A stretch of 64,000 bases of DNA. It comes from Microvirga ossetica (GTDB lineage: Bacteria > Pseudomonadota > Alphaproteobacteria > Rhizobiales > Beijerinckiaceae). The notes under the pieces were generated by a model. That model was not told where the DNA came from, searched no databases, and saw nothing but the letters and a program-made list of their open reading frames with translations. The position numbers and the translations under genes are program-made. Below are positions 43,185 through 54,828 of the stretch, in pieces. The first letter of the stretch is position 1; the number at the start of each line of letters is the position of its first letter. The stretch is from positions 496,001 through 560,000 of the forward strand of contig NZ_CP016619.1 of NCBI RefSeq assembly GCF_002741015.1, in the 5' to 3' direction.

Positions 43185-45611
43185 TCAGATGACCAAGAAG
43201 TCGTTGTAAGTGAGTGTTGCCTTGTTTTTCAGAGCCGCGATCTGAACCTGCTTGGCCGAGCCAAGGCCATCAACGTCATAGTACAAGGCGCCCGTCTTCT
43301 TGTTGTAGATGAGATGGTCGTCGTTCTCCTTAGCCTCCGTACCGATGACGAAGAAGTTCTTGTTGAGATTGGCTGGCTTGGACTCGGTGCCCTTCTTTCC
43401 GAGCACCTTGAAAATCGCATTCTCCAGCCAGATCGAATCGTCCTTCACGTTGAAGTCGTTGATCCTGTCGAGGTTCTTAGCATCGAGCCTGGTATTGAAA
43501 ACGAACACGTCCTTACCCGCGCCACCGATCAGGGTGTCGTTGCCCGATCCGCCGTACAGAGCATCCTTGCCAGCGCCGCCGATCAGGGTGTCGTTCCTCG
43601 CAGAGCCCCTGAGCCTTTCCACCGGGATGTCACCGATGTTGATCGTGAACGACTTGTCGATGCTGATCCCGCCATCATCGATGATGCGCACGACAATCTG
43701 ATGCGACGTGCTGTTCTCGTAATCGAGCAGCCTGCCGTTAGCCACGACGAGCTGGTTGCCGGAGAGCCCAAAGCGCCCCCCAGCATTGTCAATCAGCTCG
43801 AAGTGCAGGCCATCCAGGGGATTAGGATCGGCGGCCGACAGGAAGCCAATTCCCTGGCCGACGGCGGTGTTTTCCTGCACGGACGCTTGGCTCAAGCTGG
43901 CTTCGGCGGGAGTCAGGTTATGGACGCCGCCTGCATCGGTCACCGTCCGGATGCCCTGGCCGTAGAGCTGCATGCGCTCGGCAAGCGAGAAGGTGTCACC
44001 TTGGAGACTGACAATCCCGTCTTGCGTAAGGCTGCGGGCCAGTAGCGCTGCCGCTTTGTCGTCGAACGTGACGGATGTCGCACTGTCCAGCGTGACGGCT
44101 TCGATGCCGGAGATGAACTTGTTTGTCAGATCATAGACGCCGGTCTTCAGGCGCAACTCGTCATAACCCGCGCCGCCCTGAAGCCCAAAGATGCTTACGA
44201 GGCGAGCGGCGTTCGTGACGATCACATCATGGCCGCCGGTGCCTTGCACGATCTCGATGCCGGTCAGCAGATCCGGTGCGGTCAAATCCAGGGTGCCGGT
44301 CTCGATCATGGCGAGGGTGTCGGTTCCCAGGCCGCCTTCCAGGCTGTCGCCGTTGGCGAGGCCGCCGTTCCGGACGTGGAAGAGATCGTCATCGATCCAC
44401 CCGGTTCCGCTTTCCTTCCCGCTGCCAAAGGAAGTCACGGCCCTGTAGTGCTGCTGGTAGATGCCGAAGCCGGAGCCGTCTTGGCCGTCGGATGCCCAGG
44501 TCACCACCCAACCGCCGTCCTTCAGAACCCTCACGTTTGAGGCCTCTTGAGAGCCCGCCGTAAAGCTGTTGACTCTCCTCTCACTGGTCGCACTCTCCCT
44601 GAGCGAGCCGTCTGAACTGTAACGTTGCTGGTAGATCCCGAAACCCGAGCCGTCCTGACCGCTGGAACTCCAGGTCACCAGCCAGCCGCCATCCGCCAGC
44701 GCCGTTACGCTCGGGAGTGTTTGATCCCCTGACGTGTAGGAATTGACCTGTTGCTCGCTGCCGCTGATCAAGCCGTCCGCACTATACCGCTGTTGGTAAA
44801 TGCCCTGGCCGGAGCCGTCTTGACCGAGGGATTGCCAGGTCACTAGCCAGCCTCCGTCCGCCAGAGAGGTCACGCTCTGAGATTGCTGGCTGCCCATGAC
44901 AGTGGTGTTGACCCGCTGTTCACCGCCCCTCGCCGAGCCGTCGGCATTATATCGCTGTTGATACACCCCCCAGCCGACACCGTCCTGCTCGGGGCTGAAG
45001 GACGACCAGGTCACCACCCAGCCGCCATCGGCTAGCGCCGTCACATCCGCACGTTCCTGGTTGCCTGTGGTGTATGTGTTGACCCTCTGCTCACCGCCGA
45101 TAAGCGAACCGTCGGCGCTGTAGCGCTTCTGATAGACGCTAGGCGAAGAACCATCACTCGCTTGCCAGGTCACCACCCAGCCGCCATCGGTCAGCGCCGT
45201 CACATTCGGCAATGTTTGAATGTTGAATGTGGTGGAATGGATCTTCTGCTCGCTGCCCCTGAGCGAGCCATCGGCATTGTAGCGCTGCTGGTAAACGCCA
45301 TAACCGGAGCCGTCCTGACCGTTGGATTGCCAGGTGACTACCCATCCCCCATCGGCCAGTGCCGTTATGCTCGGGCTTGATTGCTCACCTGGCGTGTAGG
45401 AATTGACCTTCTGTTCAGTGCCACTGAGGGAACCATCGGCATTGTAGCGCTGCTGGTAGATGCCGAAGCCGGAGCCGTCCTGGCCATTCGATTGCCAAGT
45501 GACCGCCCAGCCGCCACCCGCCAAAGTTGCCACGGCCACAGTGGATTGCACCCCTGAAGTATAGGTATTGACCTTTTGTTCCTCTTCGAACCTAACGATC
45601 AATGCCGCCAT
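43185..45611 (-). CDS. Large RTX-type secreted repeat protein with seven WVVTW repeats
   Basis: 808 residues. Residues 1-400 hold seven repeats of about 55 residues with the pattern EQKVNSYT...ADGGWVVTWQS.GQDGSG.GIYQQRYNADGS. Then a region of about 250 residues including a cadherin-like/Ca-dependent block (SVQENTAVGQGIGFLSAADPN to SFTINIGD), and nonapeptide RTX repeats (NDTLIGGAGKDALYGGSGND, GGAGKDVFVF). The tail LIYNKKTGALYYDVDG-LGSA resembles the serralysin-type C-terminal module used for type I secretion. No N-terminal signal, as expected for type I export; no HlyB/HlyD genes nearby. Likely a surface or extracellular adhesin-like protein; the ligand is unknown. Confidence 0.85.
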   Translation of the reverse strand: MAALIVRFEEEQKVNTYTSGVQSTVAVATLAGGGWAVTWQSNGQDGSGFGIYQQRYNADGSLSGTEQKVNSYTPGEQSSPSITALADGGWVVTWQSNGQDGSGYGVYQQRYNADGSLRGSEQKIHSTTFNIQTLPNVTALTDGGWVVTWQASDGSSPSVYQKRYSADGSLIGGEQRVNTYTTGNQERADVTALADGGWVVTWSSFSPEQDGVGWGVYQQRYNADGSARGGEQRVNTTVMGSQQSQSVTSLADGGWLVTWQSLGQDGSGQGIYQQRYSADGLISGSEQQVNSYTSGDQTLPSVTALADGGWLVTWSSSGQDGSGFGIYQQRYSSDGSLRESATSERRVNSFTAGSQEASNVRVLKDGGWVVTWASDGQDGSGFGIYQQHYRAVTSFGSGKESGTGWIDDDLFHVRNGGLANGDSLEGGLGTDTLAMIETGTLDLTAPDLLTGIEIVQGTGGHDVIVTNAARLVSIFGLQGGAGYDELRLKTGVYDLTNKFISGIEAVTLDSATSVTFDDKAAALLARSLTQDGIVSLQGDTFSLAERMQLYGQGIRTVTDAGGVHNLTPAEASLSQASVQENTAVGQGIGFLSAADPNPLDGLHFELIDNAGGRFGLSGNQLVVANGRLLDYENSTSHQIVVRIIDDGGISIDKSFTINIGDIPVERLRGSARNDTLIGGAGKDALYGGSGNDTLIGGAGKDVFVFNTRLDAKNLDRINDFNVKDDSIWLENAIFKVLGKKGTESKPANLNKNFFVIGTEAKENDDHLIYNKKTGALYYDVDGLGSAKQVQIAALKNKATLTYNDFLVI

Positions 45612-45926
45612 GTTTGCCCCTGTGCCGGCGCCGATTTCGTGCGCGACGGCTCTGAATTTTTCGCCCTATCGCCAGTCAAATCCGAGACTCGGCTGACGTA
45701 ACGGCAGGACTGTAAAAAATTCCCAACTCTGGCGCAATCGAGAGAGGCTTGCGTAGGCGATTAATTAAAGTGAAGAGTAAATTGTGCAGAGTAGGATGAT
45801 TGGACCTCCCAAACGCCGCCCATGAGTTCGGAAAGTCTCCTAATGGCACGGGGCTGACCTTAGCGGAAAGTCCGCTCAATCTGGGAACACCGGACGTTCC
45901 TGATAGCCAGGGAATTTCCTGGGTTG
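45612..45926. other. RTX promoter region and 3' exon side of intron 2
   Basis: About 315 bases. The right end has the inverted repeat CCAGGGAATTTCCTGG (45908-45923) touching the intron 3' end. The RTX promoter should lie in the AT-rich part near 45700-45780. No gene seen. Confidence 0.4.
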
Positions 45927-46040
45927 GTAGAGTCGAGGTGTGGCGCGGTGGCGGTAGGAGCGGCCTATCTGTTTCCGCCGCTTTCGCCTGGCGGTGCCTC
46001 ATTAGCCGAGCCGTTGCTCCGTTTCCACACCCCGCTCATC

Positions 46041-46073
46041 GAACCGGACATGCAGATCTCCCGCATCCGGCTC
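46041..46073 (-). ncRNA. Group II intron domain V hairpin (intron 2)
   Basis: GAGCCGGATGC at one side and GCATGTCCGGTTC at the other form the domain V stem, as in the first intron. It carries the AGC triad needed for splicing. Confidence 0.8.
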
Positions 46074-46085
46074 TCGGACAAGACC

Positions 46086-47417
46086 TCACGCCTTCACCCA
46101 CGGCACGTCGTGCCCAAGCCGGCTCAGGCGGACGAGCCCGAAGTGCCCGTAAAGATGCGAGAGGGGATAAGCCCCGCCCTTGCGTCGCCTGACCTTATGC
46201 TTGGAGCGCAACCACCGGCGCAACCGCACCGCTGTATAGGTGTCGAGCGCCCGGTACGCCGGGTTGACGGTGCCTACTGAGAAGTAGTTCGCCCATCCGC
46301 GTAGCGTGCGGTTCAACTTGCCCACCAGCACTGTGGTCTCTTGCCATGTTCCCGCTCGGGCGGTCAGCGCATGGATCTTCTCGACCGCGCGCCGGATGCT
46401 CTTCTTCGAGGGCCGTTGCGCCAGGCGGGCCTGGCCGGTTCTCGCCGAATACATCCGTCCGAACGTGTACCCCAGGAAGTCGAACTCGCCTTCCGGCACC
46501 TTGCAGATGCGTGTCTTCTCCTCGTTCACCGTCAGCTTCAGCTTGCCCATGATCTCGCGCAGCCGGTGCAAGGCCTCTTCGGCTTTGCCCTTCCTGCACA
46601 GGATCACGAGGTCGTCCGCATAGGTCACGATGCGACTGCCGAGGCTGTGCTCCAGCCCGAGCTTCTTCCATCCCAGCACAAACCGGCGCATGTACAGATT
46701 GGCCAGCAAGGGTGAGAGGGGTGAGCCCTGCGGGATGCCGCGCCGTTGATCGCGCGCCTCCGTTGTCCGTGTCGTCCGTCCTCGTGTGTCGGTCTCTTCC
46801 ACGGGGCAGTCCAGCCACCCTCTGATCAGGTGCAGCACGCGCCGATCCACGATGCGGCGCGCCACTGACGTCATCAGCTCGGCATGGGGAATGCTCCCGA
46901 AGTAGTCCGCGAGGTCGGCGTCCACGACGTCCGGATGGCCTCGGAACAGCAGCTCTTCCACCTCGATCACCGCCTGCTGGGCATTGCGCCCAGTCCGGTA
47001 GGCGTAGAGTTCTGGTGGAAGGTCGGCCTCGAAGATCGGGTCCAGCACCAGCATCGCTGCTGTCATGCAGACCCGATCCCGCACGGTCGAGATGCCCAGC
47101 GGCCTGAGTTTGCCGTTGGCCTTCGGGATGAACACGCGTCTGATCGGGTCCGGTCGGTAAGTCTCCTGCCTGAGCGCAAGCGCCAGTTCACCCAGCCACC
47201 GCTCGACCCCATACGCCTCGATGTCCGCAAAGTCCTGACCGTCGCCACCCGGTGCGCCCTTATTGGAGCGGCACTGGGCATAGGCATGCGCCAGGATGTC
47301 CTCGCGGCTGATCTTGTCGTACAGGGCGTAGAAGCGATAACCGGCTTCTGCCTTCGCTTTCGCGTGCAACGCCGTCTGCAGTTTCTGAACACTCTTCGGA
47401 GTTGATAGGTTGCCCAA
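46086..47417 (-). CDS. Group II intron reverse transcriptase/maturase
   Basis: 443 residues from TTG 47417. RT blocks: [41 protein letters not shown] (first catalytic Asp), [32 protein letters not shown] (YADD). Maturase domain: [18 protein letters not shown] and a short C-terminal DNA-binding tail [13 protein letters not shown]. No HNH endonuclease domain. Lengthwise normal. It helps its intron fold and, with the RNA, inserts into DNA targets. Confidence 0.95.
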   Translation of the reverse strand: MGNLSTPKSVQKLQTALHAKAKAEAGYRFYALYDKISREDILAHAYAQCRSNKGAPGGDGQDFADIEAYGVERWLGELALALRQETYRPDPIRRVFIPKANGKLRPLGISTVRDRVCMTAAMLVLDPIFEADLPPELYAYRTGRNAQQAVIEVEELLFRGHPDVVDADLADYFGSIPHAELMTSVARRIVDRRVLHLIRGWLDCPVEETDTRGRTTRTTEARDQRRGIPQGSPLSPLLANLYMRRFVLGWKKLGLEHSLGSRIVTYADDLVILCRKGKAEEALHRLREIMGKLKLTVNEEKTRICKVPEGEFDFLGYTFGRMYSARTGQARLAQRPSKKSIRRAVEKIHALTARAGTWQETTVLVGKLNRTLRGWANYFSVGTVNPAYRALDTYTAVRLRRWLRSKHKVRRRKGGAYPLSHLYGHFGLVRLSRLGHDVPWVKA

Positions 47418-47975
47418 TCTCCAGGTCCCTCACCACGTCGTGCGTCTGTCTTGAACTGAGGCCCCTTTCCTCCACCGGCATTACCCGGCTTCCAAGGTCC
47501 TACGAGCCTCTCCGCCACCCCAGGGCGCCCGGCCTGTCCCTCGCGGGCCTCCGGTTGGTCATCCCTGACCACGTCCTGGGGCTTCCCGTGTTGCGTGCGC
47601 TTTCCTTGTGTCCATGCTGCCGCCACTACCCCGGTGCAGCGCCTGGGCGTACTCTTTGCTCATTCACCCAGCCGTATCAGCCTTCCCCGAAAGGGTTGTC
47701 GGGTCGGCCTGCACATCGTCCTTTTCGAGGCTTGCTCAGCGTTCACTCACGTTGCGGCCTGCACACTCGCGCGGTCACCAATTCGTGACCCGCTATCCGA
47801 AGGCTTCAGCCATTTCGTTACCTCCATGACTGCTCCGGTTGCTTCCGGCTGGAGCTTTTGCCGGGTGGGACTTGCACCCACTGGAAAGCGCCGCCTTGTC
47901 ACGGCGCACACCCGGTCCAGACCTTCACAGATGTCGGGTTCTTTCATCCTGCTGATGCAGGGGCTAGGTCGAGAG

Positions 47976-48015
47976 GCTTCTCTGGTGGGCTCTGATCAGA
48001 GCCCACCAGAGAAGC
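47976..48015. repeat. Perfect 40-bp palindrome
   Basis: GCTTCTCTGGTGGGCTCTGA is followed directly by its exact complement, giving two 20-bp arms with no spacer. It lies between the broken terC (minus strand) and the intron. It could be a strong transcription terminator stem for terC, a cruciform, or two abutting insertion-sequence ends. No T-run follows, so a standard terminator is not certain. Confidence 0.85.
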
Positions 48016-48051
48016 ATTGTTCATGCGAAAGCCATAGGACTGGGCTGCTGA

Positions 48052-48550
48052 TCAGCCGCTGCCGACCATTGGCCAGACTTCCAAAGCCCCGCGGTAGATC
48101 ATCTCGACCGCGACGTAGAGGATGACGGCGAGGCCGACGTAGGCGATCCAGTGGTGCCTCTGAAGCAGGCGAGCGATGAAGCTGGCAGCAATGCCCATCA
48201 GGGCAATTGACAGGACAAGGCCAAAGACAAGGATGACCGGGTGATCCTGCGCGGCTCCCGCCACCGCCAGCACGTTGTCGAGCGACATGGACACGTCGGC
48301 GAGCACGATCTGCCAGGCCGCCTGGCCGAACGTCTTCCTCGGAGCATGTTCGGCGATCAGGCCGTCCTGATCGAGGTCGCGGTCCTCCAGGGCTTCCTCG
48401 GCCTCGAGATCCTTCTCGGCATGGCCCGCCCGCAGCTCGCGCCACATCTTCCAGCACACCCACAACGGCATTGTCCCCGGCCAGCACCAAGTCGATCATG
48501 ATCACCTGGAGCAAGGCCGATAAAGCCTCGGTGGTCAGAAGCTCACTCAT
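48052..48550 (-). pseudogene. TerC-family membrane protein with internal deletion and frameshift
   Basis: From ATG 48550 the frame reads MSELLTTEALSALLQVIMI then DLVLAGDNAVV, the TerC metal-binding first helix. The expected next 60 or so residues (helices 2 and 3) are absent, and the protein resumes in another frame with WVCWKMWRELRAGHAEKD to IVLADVSMSLDNVLAVAGAA and VILYVAVEMIYRG. The deletion and frame change lie near 48480. Intact TerC family proteins are metal-linked inner-membrane proteins. This copy cannot be functional. Confidence 0.8.
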
Positions 48551-48639
48551 GGTGGATCCTTCCGAACTTTGACTTCGAGGAGGGTCGCTGCCGGGGCACA
48601 GCAGAATCATCCCCTTGAGATACTTGATGACAGACCGGA

Positions 48640-48904
48640 TCAGAGGTTCTTCAAAATCGTGTCGACCACTTTCTTGGCATCGCCGAAGAGCATCATGGTG
48701 TTGTCGCGGAAGAACAGCTCGTTCTCCACGCCCGCATAGCCCGAGCCCATGCCACGTTTGATGAACAGCACGGTCTTGGCGCGTTCGACATCCAGGATGG
48801 GCATGCCGAAGATCGGCGAGGCCGGGTCGGTCTTTGCCGCCGGGGTCGTTACGTCGTTGGCGCCGATCACGAAGGCATACTGCGCATGGGGCCTGATCTG
48901 CTCT
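48640..48904 (-). pseudogene. C-terminal fragment of NAD(P) transhydrogenase beta subunit (PntB)
   Basis: The minus strand encodes [40 protein letters not shown] and [20 protein letters not shown], the NADP-binding domain III of PntB ending at 48640. The membrane domain and most of domain III are missing. Sequence upstream of 48904 does not match. It is a remnant of a pntAB operon; a PntA-like scrap lies at 49995 on the other strand. Confidence 0.8.
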
Positions 48905-48990
48905 AAACTGGTCCAGACATTCAGGTCATGACTGGATCTAATCGATAGGCCAAATCTAGGTCATGCTGCCGTCATCCAAGGAGATTGACT

Positions 48991-49848
48991 ATGAACCCAA
49001 AACATCAAACGACAAACCCGATGTTCCTTCCGGATGATCTGCCCAAACCAGTCGACGACGGGGGAGCGGTTCACCTGATCGGCATGCGGATGCCAAGCAT
49101 CGGACTGAGGGCAACGTCCGGGGCGGATGTCGATCTCTCCCGGCTGCCCGGTCGCACCGTCGTCTATGCCTACCCGATGACCGGCGTCCCGGGTGTCGAG
49201 CTGCCGAAGGGATGGACCGACATTCCCGGAGCCCGCGGATGCACGCCCCAGACGCTCTCCTTCCAGGCGCAGCAGAACATCTTCGCCGCGCTCAATGTGC
49301 GGATATTCGGGTTGAGCACGCAGACGCCCCAATATCAGAAGGAGCTTGCCGATCGCTTGGGCCTTTCGTTCGCAATCCTCAGCGATACCGAGTTCAAGCT
49401 CACCGATGCACTGAACCTGCCGACGATGAGCGTCGAGGACATGCGTCTCATCAAGAGGCTGACACTTGTGATCAACGATGGGGTCATCGAGCACGTGTTC
49501 TACCCGGTGTTCCCGCCGAACAAGTCCGCGGGTGAAGTCCTCGACTGGCTGCGGGACCAGCCCAGTCCCGGTGACGCTTCACCGCTTGGTTCGGGCGTGA
49601 CGATCTTCACCACAACGGAATGCCCTTACTGCAAGGCTGCGAAAGCCTTGCTCTCTGAAAGAGGCATCGATTTCACAGAGATTGATGTCGGAAAAGATGC
49701 CGACGCAGCAAAGAGCATGGTTCTCCGCAGCGGGGGCAGGCAGACGGTGCCGCAGATATTCTTCGGACAGCGGCATGTCGGGGGCGCCGACGACTTGGCC
49801 GCTCTGGATCGGTCGGGAGAGCTTTCCAAACTGGTGTCGGCGGACTGA
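48991..49848 (+). CDS. Peroxiredoxin-glutaredoxin fusion protein
   Basis: 285 residues from ATG 48991 with AAGGAG nine bases upstream. Residues about 20-190 are a Prx5/AhpC-TSA peroxiredoxin: VVYAYPMTGVPGVELPKGWTDIPGARGCTPQ (peroxidatic Cys in GARGCTPQ), FGLSTQTPQYQKELADRLGL. Residues about 200-285 are glutaredoxin: VTIFTTTECPYCKAAKALL (CPYC active site) and TVPQIFFGQRHVGGADDL. The fused glutaredoxin can recycle the peroxidase with glutathione in one polypeptide. Cytoplasmic peroxide defence. Complete and in a normal start context despite the debris around it. Confidence 0.9.
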   Translation: MNPKHQTTNPMFLPDDLPKPVDDGGAVHLIGMRMPSIGLRATSGADVDLSRLPGRTVVYAYPMTGVPGVELPKGWTDIPGARGCTPQTLSFQAQQNIFAALNVRIFGLSTQTPQYQKELADRLGLSFAILSDTEFKLTDALNLPTMSVEDMRLIKRLTLVINDGVIEHVFYPVFPPNKSAGEVLDWLRDQPSPGDASPLGSGVTIFTTTECPYCKAAKALLSERGIDFTEIDVGKDADAAKSMVLRSGGRQTVPQIFFGQRHVGGADDLAALDRSGELSKLVSAD

Positions 49849-49866
49849 TATGGAAGGAGGTCCTGC

Positions 49867-49994
49867 GGAACTGTTGCATTAACCTCGGCGGTATAGGGAG
49901 GGACGGCTATGTGAGGAGCCGTCCTGTTGTCTCTGTTCAAACGCCGCCGGTTTCCGGTCGAGATCATCCTGTTATGCGTGCGCTGGTACTGCAA
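49867..49994 (+). mobile_element. IS6-family remnant (one end plus start of transposase)
   Basis: GGAACTGTTGCATTAAC at 49867 matches the terminal repeat of the IS6 element at 7809-8621. It is followed by SLFKRRRFPVEIILLCVRWYC from a TTG at 49928, then stops at about 49994. Only the first 128 bases of the element are left. A similar element once mediated a rearrangement here. Confidence 0.85.
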
Positions 49995-50066
49995 CTCGTC
50001 GTGGGTGCCGGCGTCGCCGGTCTGGCGGCCATCGGCACCGCTACCTCGCTCGGTGCCATCAGCAAC
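49995..50066 (+). pseudogene. Short fragment of a transhydrogenase alpha (PntA)-like Rossmann domain
   Basis: Right at the IS6 breakpoint the plus strand reads LVVGAGVAGLAAIGTATSLGAI, the NAD-binding GxGxxG motif as in PntA and alanine dehydrogenase. It ends within 25 codons. With the PntB end at 48640-48904, it suggests that a pntA-pntB locus was destroyed here. The fragment is too short for certainty. Confidence 0.55.
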
Positions 50067-50425
50067 CTTCTTAGGTTGTTAAGGCTTGTTGGATGCCTGC
50101 CGCGGCGGAACGGAGCCGCGGCTCGAGCGGCAGGCGTTCGACAAGCCTCAAAGGAGGAAACCGCGGAACACCGTGCTGATGCTGCGGCTGTTATGGGGAT
50201 TGTGGCGTCGGCATCGGGTGCCGAGCCAACACCAGTGACTAGAACCGGTGTGGGTGAGTTCGCTGTGAGGGCCACCGCGGGCGCGGCAGACGACACCCTC
50301 GGAGTACCAACGGCATAGATGAGGATGCATCGGGATCACCGCAGAGGGCGACGCAGCGAGCGCCTGTGCCCCGGATGCGGCACCCATCATCAGCAGCATG
50401 AAGGTCATGGGCGGCCCGCGTGAGG
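50067..50425. other. Non-coding stretch with long stem-loop before IS91 copy 2
   Basis: About 360 bases between the PntA scrap and the IS91 transposase remnant. It holds the 67-base stem-loop at 50082-50148 (own entry). A minus-strand frame with a hydrophobic start (near 50410) has no ribosome-binding site and was not called. Confidence 0.4.
50082..50148. repeat. Long imperfect stem-loop
   Basis: AGGCTTGTTGGATGCCTGCCGC at 50082-50103 pairs with GCGGCAGGCGTTCGACAAGCCT at 50127-50148 with three mismatches; the loop itself contains CCGCGG/CCGCGG symmetry. Could be a terminator, a mobile-element end or a folded RNA. Followed by CAAAGGAGG, which gives no gene. Confidence 0.6.
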
Positions 50426-51211
50426 TCATGAGGTGTCGATCCGGATGGGATGAGAGGGCGCAGGGCGCGGTGCACATCCGCGGGCGAACCGCTCGATGAG
50501 GATCATGCGACCGCCGCAGCACGGGCAACACCGCGATGGCTCGATCGATGCGTCACTTGCAGGAGCATCGGCCATCGGCTTCCCGGCCACGGCCAGGAGC
50601 GTCCGTGCGCGAGCGAGGTTCGCCTGACGCACGCCATTGCCGAACAGCCCGTAATGGCGGATGCGGTGAAAGCCGTCGGGCAACACGTGCAGCAGAAAGC
50701 GGCGGATGAACTCATCCACGCTCAGCCGCATCACCTTGGAGCGCTGACGTCCCTTGTCCCGGTAATCCTTCCAGTGGAAGCTGACCCCATCCGCATCGCA
50801 GGCGATCAGTCGGCTGTTTGAGATCGCCACCCGATGCGTGTAGCGCGCCAGGTAGGCCAGTACCGCCGCGGGGCCGCTGAACGGGCGCTTGCAGTAGACC
50901 ACCCACGCGATCCGCCGCAGCGCCGCCAGCAAGGTGCTGAACGTCTCCGGCTCGGCCAGACGAGCCTGAGGTCCAAAGAAGCCCAGGCGCCCGGCCGCAT
51001 GAGCCCGGGACAGCCCCTCTAAAAACAGGCGCCGGAACAGCCGCGAGAGCACCCGCACCGGCAGAAAGAAGCCGGGCCGGCCCGCGATCCAGCGGCTCCC
51101 ATCCAAGGCGATGCCGCCGCCGGGCACGATCACGTGCACATGCGGATGATGCGTCAGGGCCGAGCCCCAGGTGTGCAGCACCGCGGTGAAGCCGATGCGG
51201 GCGCCCAGGTG
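50426..51211 (-). pseudogene. IS91-family transposase, C-terminal part (split by IS21)
   Basis: Contains the HUH motif THHPHVHVIVPGGG, the Tyr motif YLARYTHRVAIS and the Cys motif CPCCGGRM. It joins at 51206-51211 (CAGGTG) to the N-terminal half at 53538-53954 if the IS21 element and one copy of CAGGTG are removed; the restored reading is AADPQHLGARIGFTAVLHTWG, as in copy 1. Inactive while split. Confidence 0.88.
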
Positions 51212-51354
51212 TGTTGATGCCGGAGTAAAACTCCCCAGACCTGCCGATTGAATTTTCCCCAGGTGAGAGCGGTGGCCAGTTGGTTTGGCCGTCTCGGGGA
51301 AGACGGGCAGGCCCTCTTCGCTGATGCTGCTCCTGATGATCAGGAGGGCATGCG

Positions 51355-53477
<2,123 letters not shown>

Positions 53478-53537
53478 GCGGCAGAAGTGGGGAATTTTAC
53501 TTCGGCGCTTCTGGGGATGATTCACACGGCATTGACA

Positions 53538-53954
53538 CAGGTGTTGAGGATCGGCGGCCAGGGTGAGCAGGGTCTCGGCGGCGGCCTTGAACAGGAGATC
53601 ATAAACCACCGCCTTGTTGGACCAGGCCAGATCGCCGATCGCGGCCGGCAGCGTGAACACCACATGGAAGTAGGGCACGGGCAGCAGCTCGGCTTCGCGC
53701 TCAGCAAGCCAGTCCCGGGCCGCCGCCCCTTGGCATTTAGGGCAGTGCCGGTTGCGGCAGGAATTGTAGGCAACCTGCGTACGGGCACAGCTCTCGCAGC
53801 GCTCCACATGCCCGCCGAGCGCGGCCGTGCGGCAGGCCTCGATCGCGCTCATCACCTTGAGCTGGCCGAGGCTGATGTGACCCGCATGGGCAGCACGCCG
53901 GGCGGCTCCGTGGGCGCGGAAGATCTCCGCCACCTCGAGAGCCGGGTGGGGCAT
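53538..53954 (-). pseudogene. IS91-family transposase, N-terminal part (split by IS21)
   Basis: From ATG 53954: PALEVAEIFRAHGAARRAAH, CESCARTQVAYNSCRNRHCPKCQG zinc domain, VVFTLPAAIGDLAW, ending at AADPQHL where IS21 begins. It is the missing first part of the protein at 50426. The start lies 10 bases after the recombinase stop, as in copy 1. Confidence 0.88.
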
Positions 53955-53964
53955 GGGCCTGGCC

Positions 53965-54828
53965 TCAGGCGGGCGGATCCGCGAGAGGCAGATGATCGAG
54001 CGGGCTCATCACGGTGCGGATGAGCTGGGTCGCCACGCGGGTGTAGCGGGCGGTGGTGTCGAGCTTGGTATGCCCGAGCAGCACCTGGATGACGCGGATG
54101 TCGACGTTCTGCTCGAGCAGGTGGGTGGCGAAGCTGTGGCGCAGGGTGTGCAGCGACACGGGCTTGTCGATCTCGGCCAGGCGGGCGGCGGCATGACAGG
54201 CGCGGTTGAGCTGACGCGGGGTGAGCGGGCTGACCCGGTTCTGACCGGGAAAGAGCCAGCCCTGCGGCCGGGCCGCCTTCCACCAGGCGCGCAGGAGCGC
54301 AAGCAGCTGCGGTGAGAGCATGACATAGCGATCCTTGCGGCCCTTGCCCTGCTCGACGCGGATGACCATGCGGGTGGAGTCGATGTCGCTGACCTTGAGG
54401 GTGACGACCTCAGAGGCGCGCAGACCCGCCCCGTAGGCGACACTCAGCGCCGCCTTGGACTTGAGGTTGGGCGCCGCCTCGAGCAGGCGGGCGACCTCGT
54501 CGGGGCTGAGGACCACCGGCAGCTTGCGCGGCTCGGGCACGAACGGGATCTGCTGCATGACCTCAGGCCTGTGCAGGGTGACCTGGAAGAGGAAGCGCAG
54601 GGCCGTGACGGCGTGGTTGATGGTGGGCGGGCTGGCGCCAGTCTCGCTCAGGAAGAGCTGGTAGCGGCGCACATCCTCGAAGCCGGCCTGGTCGGGGGAG
54701 GCGCCGAGAAAGGCGCTGAAGCGGCGGATGGCGCGGATGTAGGCCTGCTCGGTCCGCGAGGCGAAATGGCGGATCGTCATGTCGTCGATCAGGCGTTGGC
54801 GGAGAGGACTGACGGACGCGTGGGTCAT
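53965..54828 (-). CDS. Tyrosine recombinase of the second IS91-type element
   Basis: 287 residues from ATG 54828 with AGGAG seven bases upstream; an upstream in-frame start is not supported. Same protein as at 41981, clearly diverged: MTIRHFASRTEQAYIRAIRRFSAFLG, Arg in YGAGLRASEVVTLKV, HTLRHSFATHLL, LLGHTKLDTTARYTRV. All catalytic residues present and frame intact, although its partner transposase is split. Confidence 0.9.
   Translation of the reverse strand: MTHASVSPLRQRLIDDMTIRHFASRTEQAYIRAIRRFSAFLGASPDQAGFEDVRRYQLFLSETGASPPTINHAVTALRFLFQVTLHRPEVMQQIPFVPEPRKLPVVLSPDEVARLLEAAPNLKSKAALSVAYGAGLRASEVVTLKVSDIDSTRMVIRVEQGKGRKDRYVMLSPQLLALLRAWWKAARPQGWLFPGQNRVSPLTPRQLNRACHAAARLAEIDKPVSLHTLRHSFATHLLEQNVDIRVIQVLLGHTKLDTTARYTRVATQLIRTVMSPLDHLPLADPPA

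Larger units (their letters stand above)
45927..47909 (-). mobile_element. Full-length group II intron
   Basis: Reads on the minus strand from GTGCGCCGTGAC (47909) to CGACTCTAC (45927), about 1.98 kb. The 5' region has the typical GGGTGCAAGTCCCACCC motif at about 47875. Domain V is GAGCCGGATGCGG...CATGTCCGGTTC at 46041-46073. The intron-encoded protein is intact, so this copy may be mobile. Ends by consensus, accurate to a few bases. Confidence 0.85.

Noticed and set aside
43185..45611. CRISPR-like regular repeats seen in the RTX gene
   Set aside because: The periodic DNA similarity is caused by protein repeats of about 55 codons; no short repeat/spacer structure.
49911..50318. 135-codon plus-strand frame
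   Set aside because: Composite of the IS6 remnant, a PntA scrap and a stem-loop; no sensible single protein.
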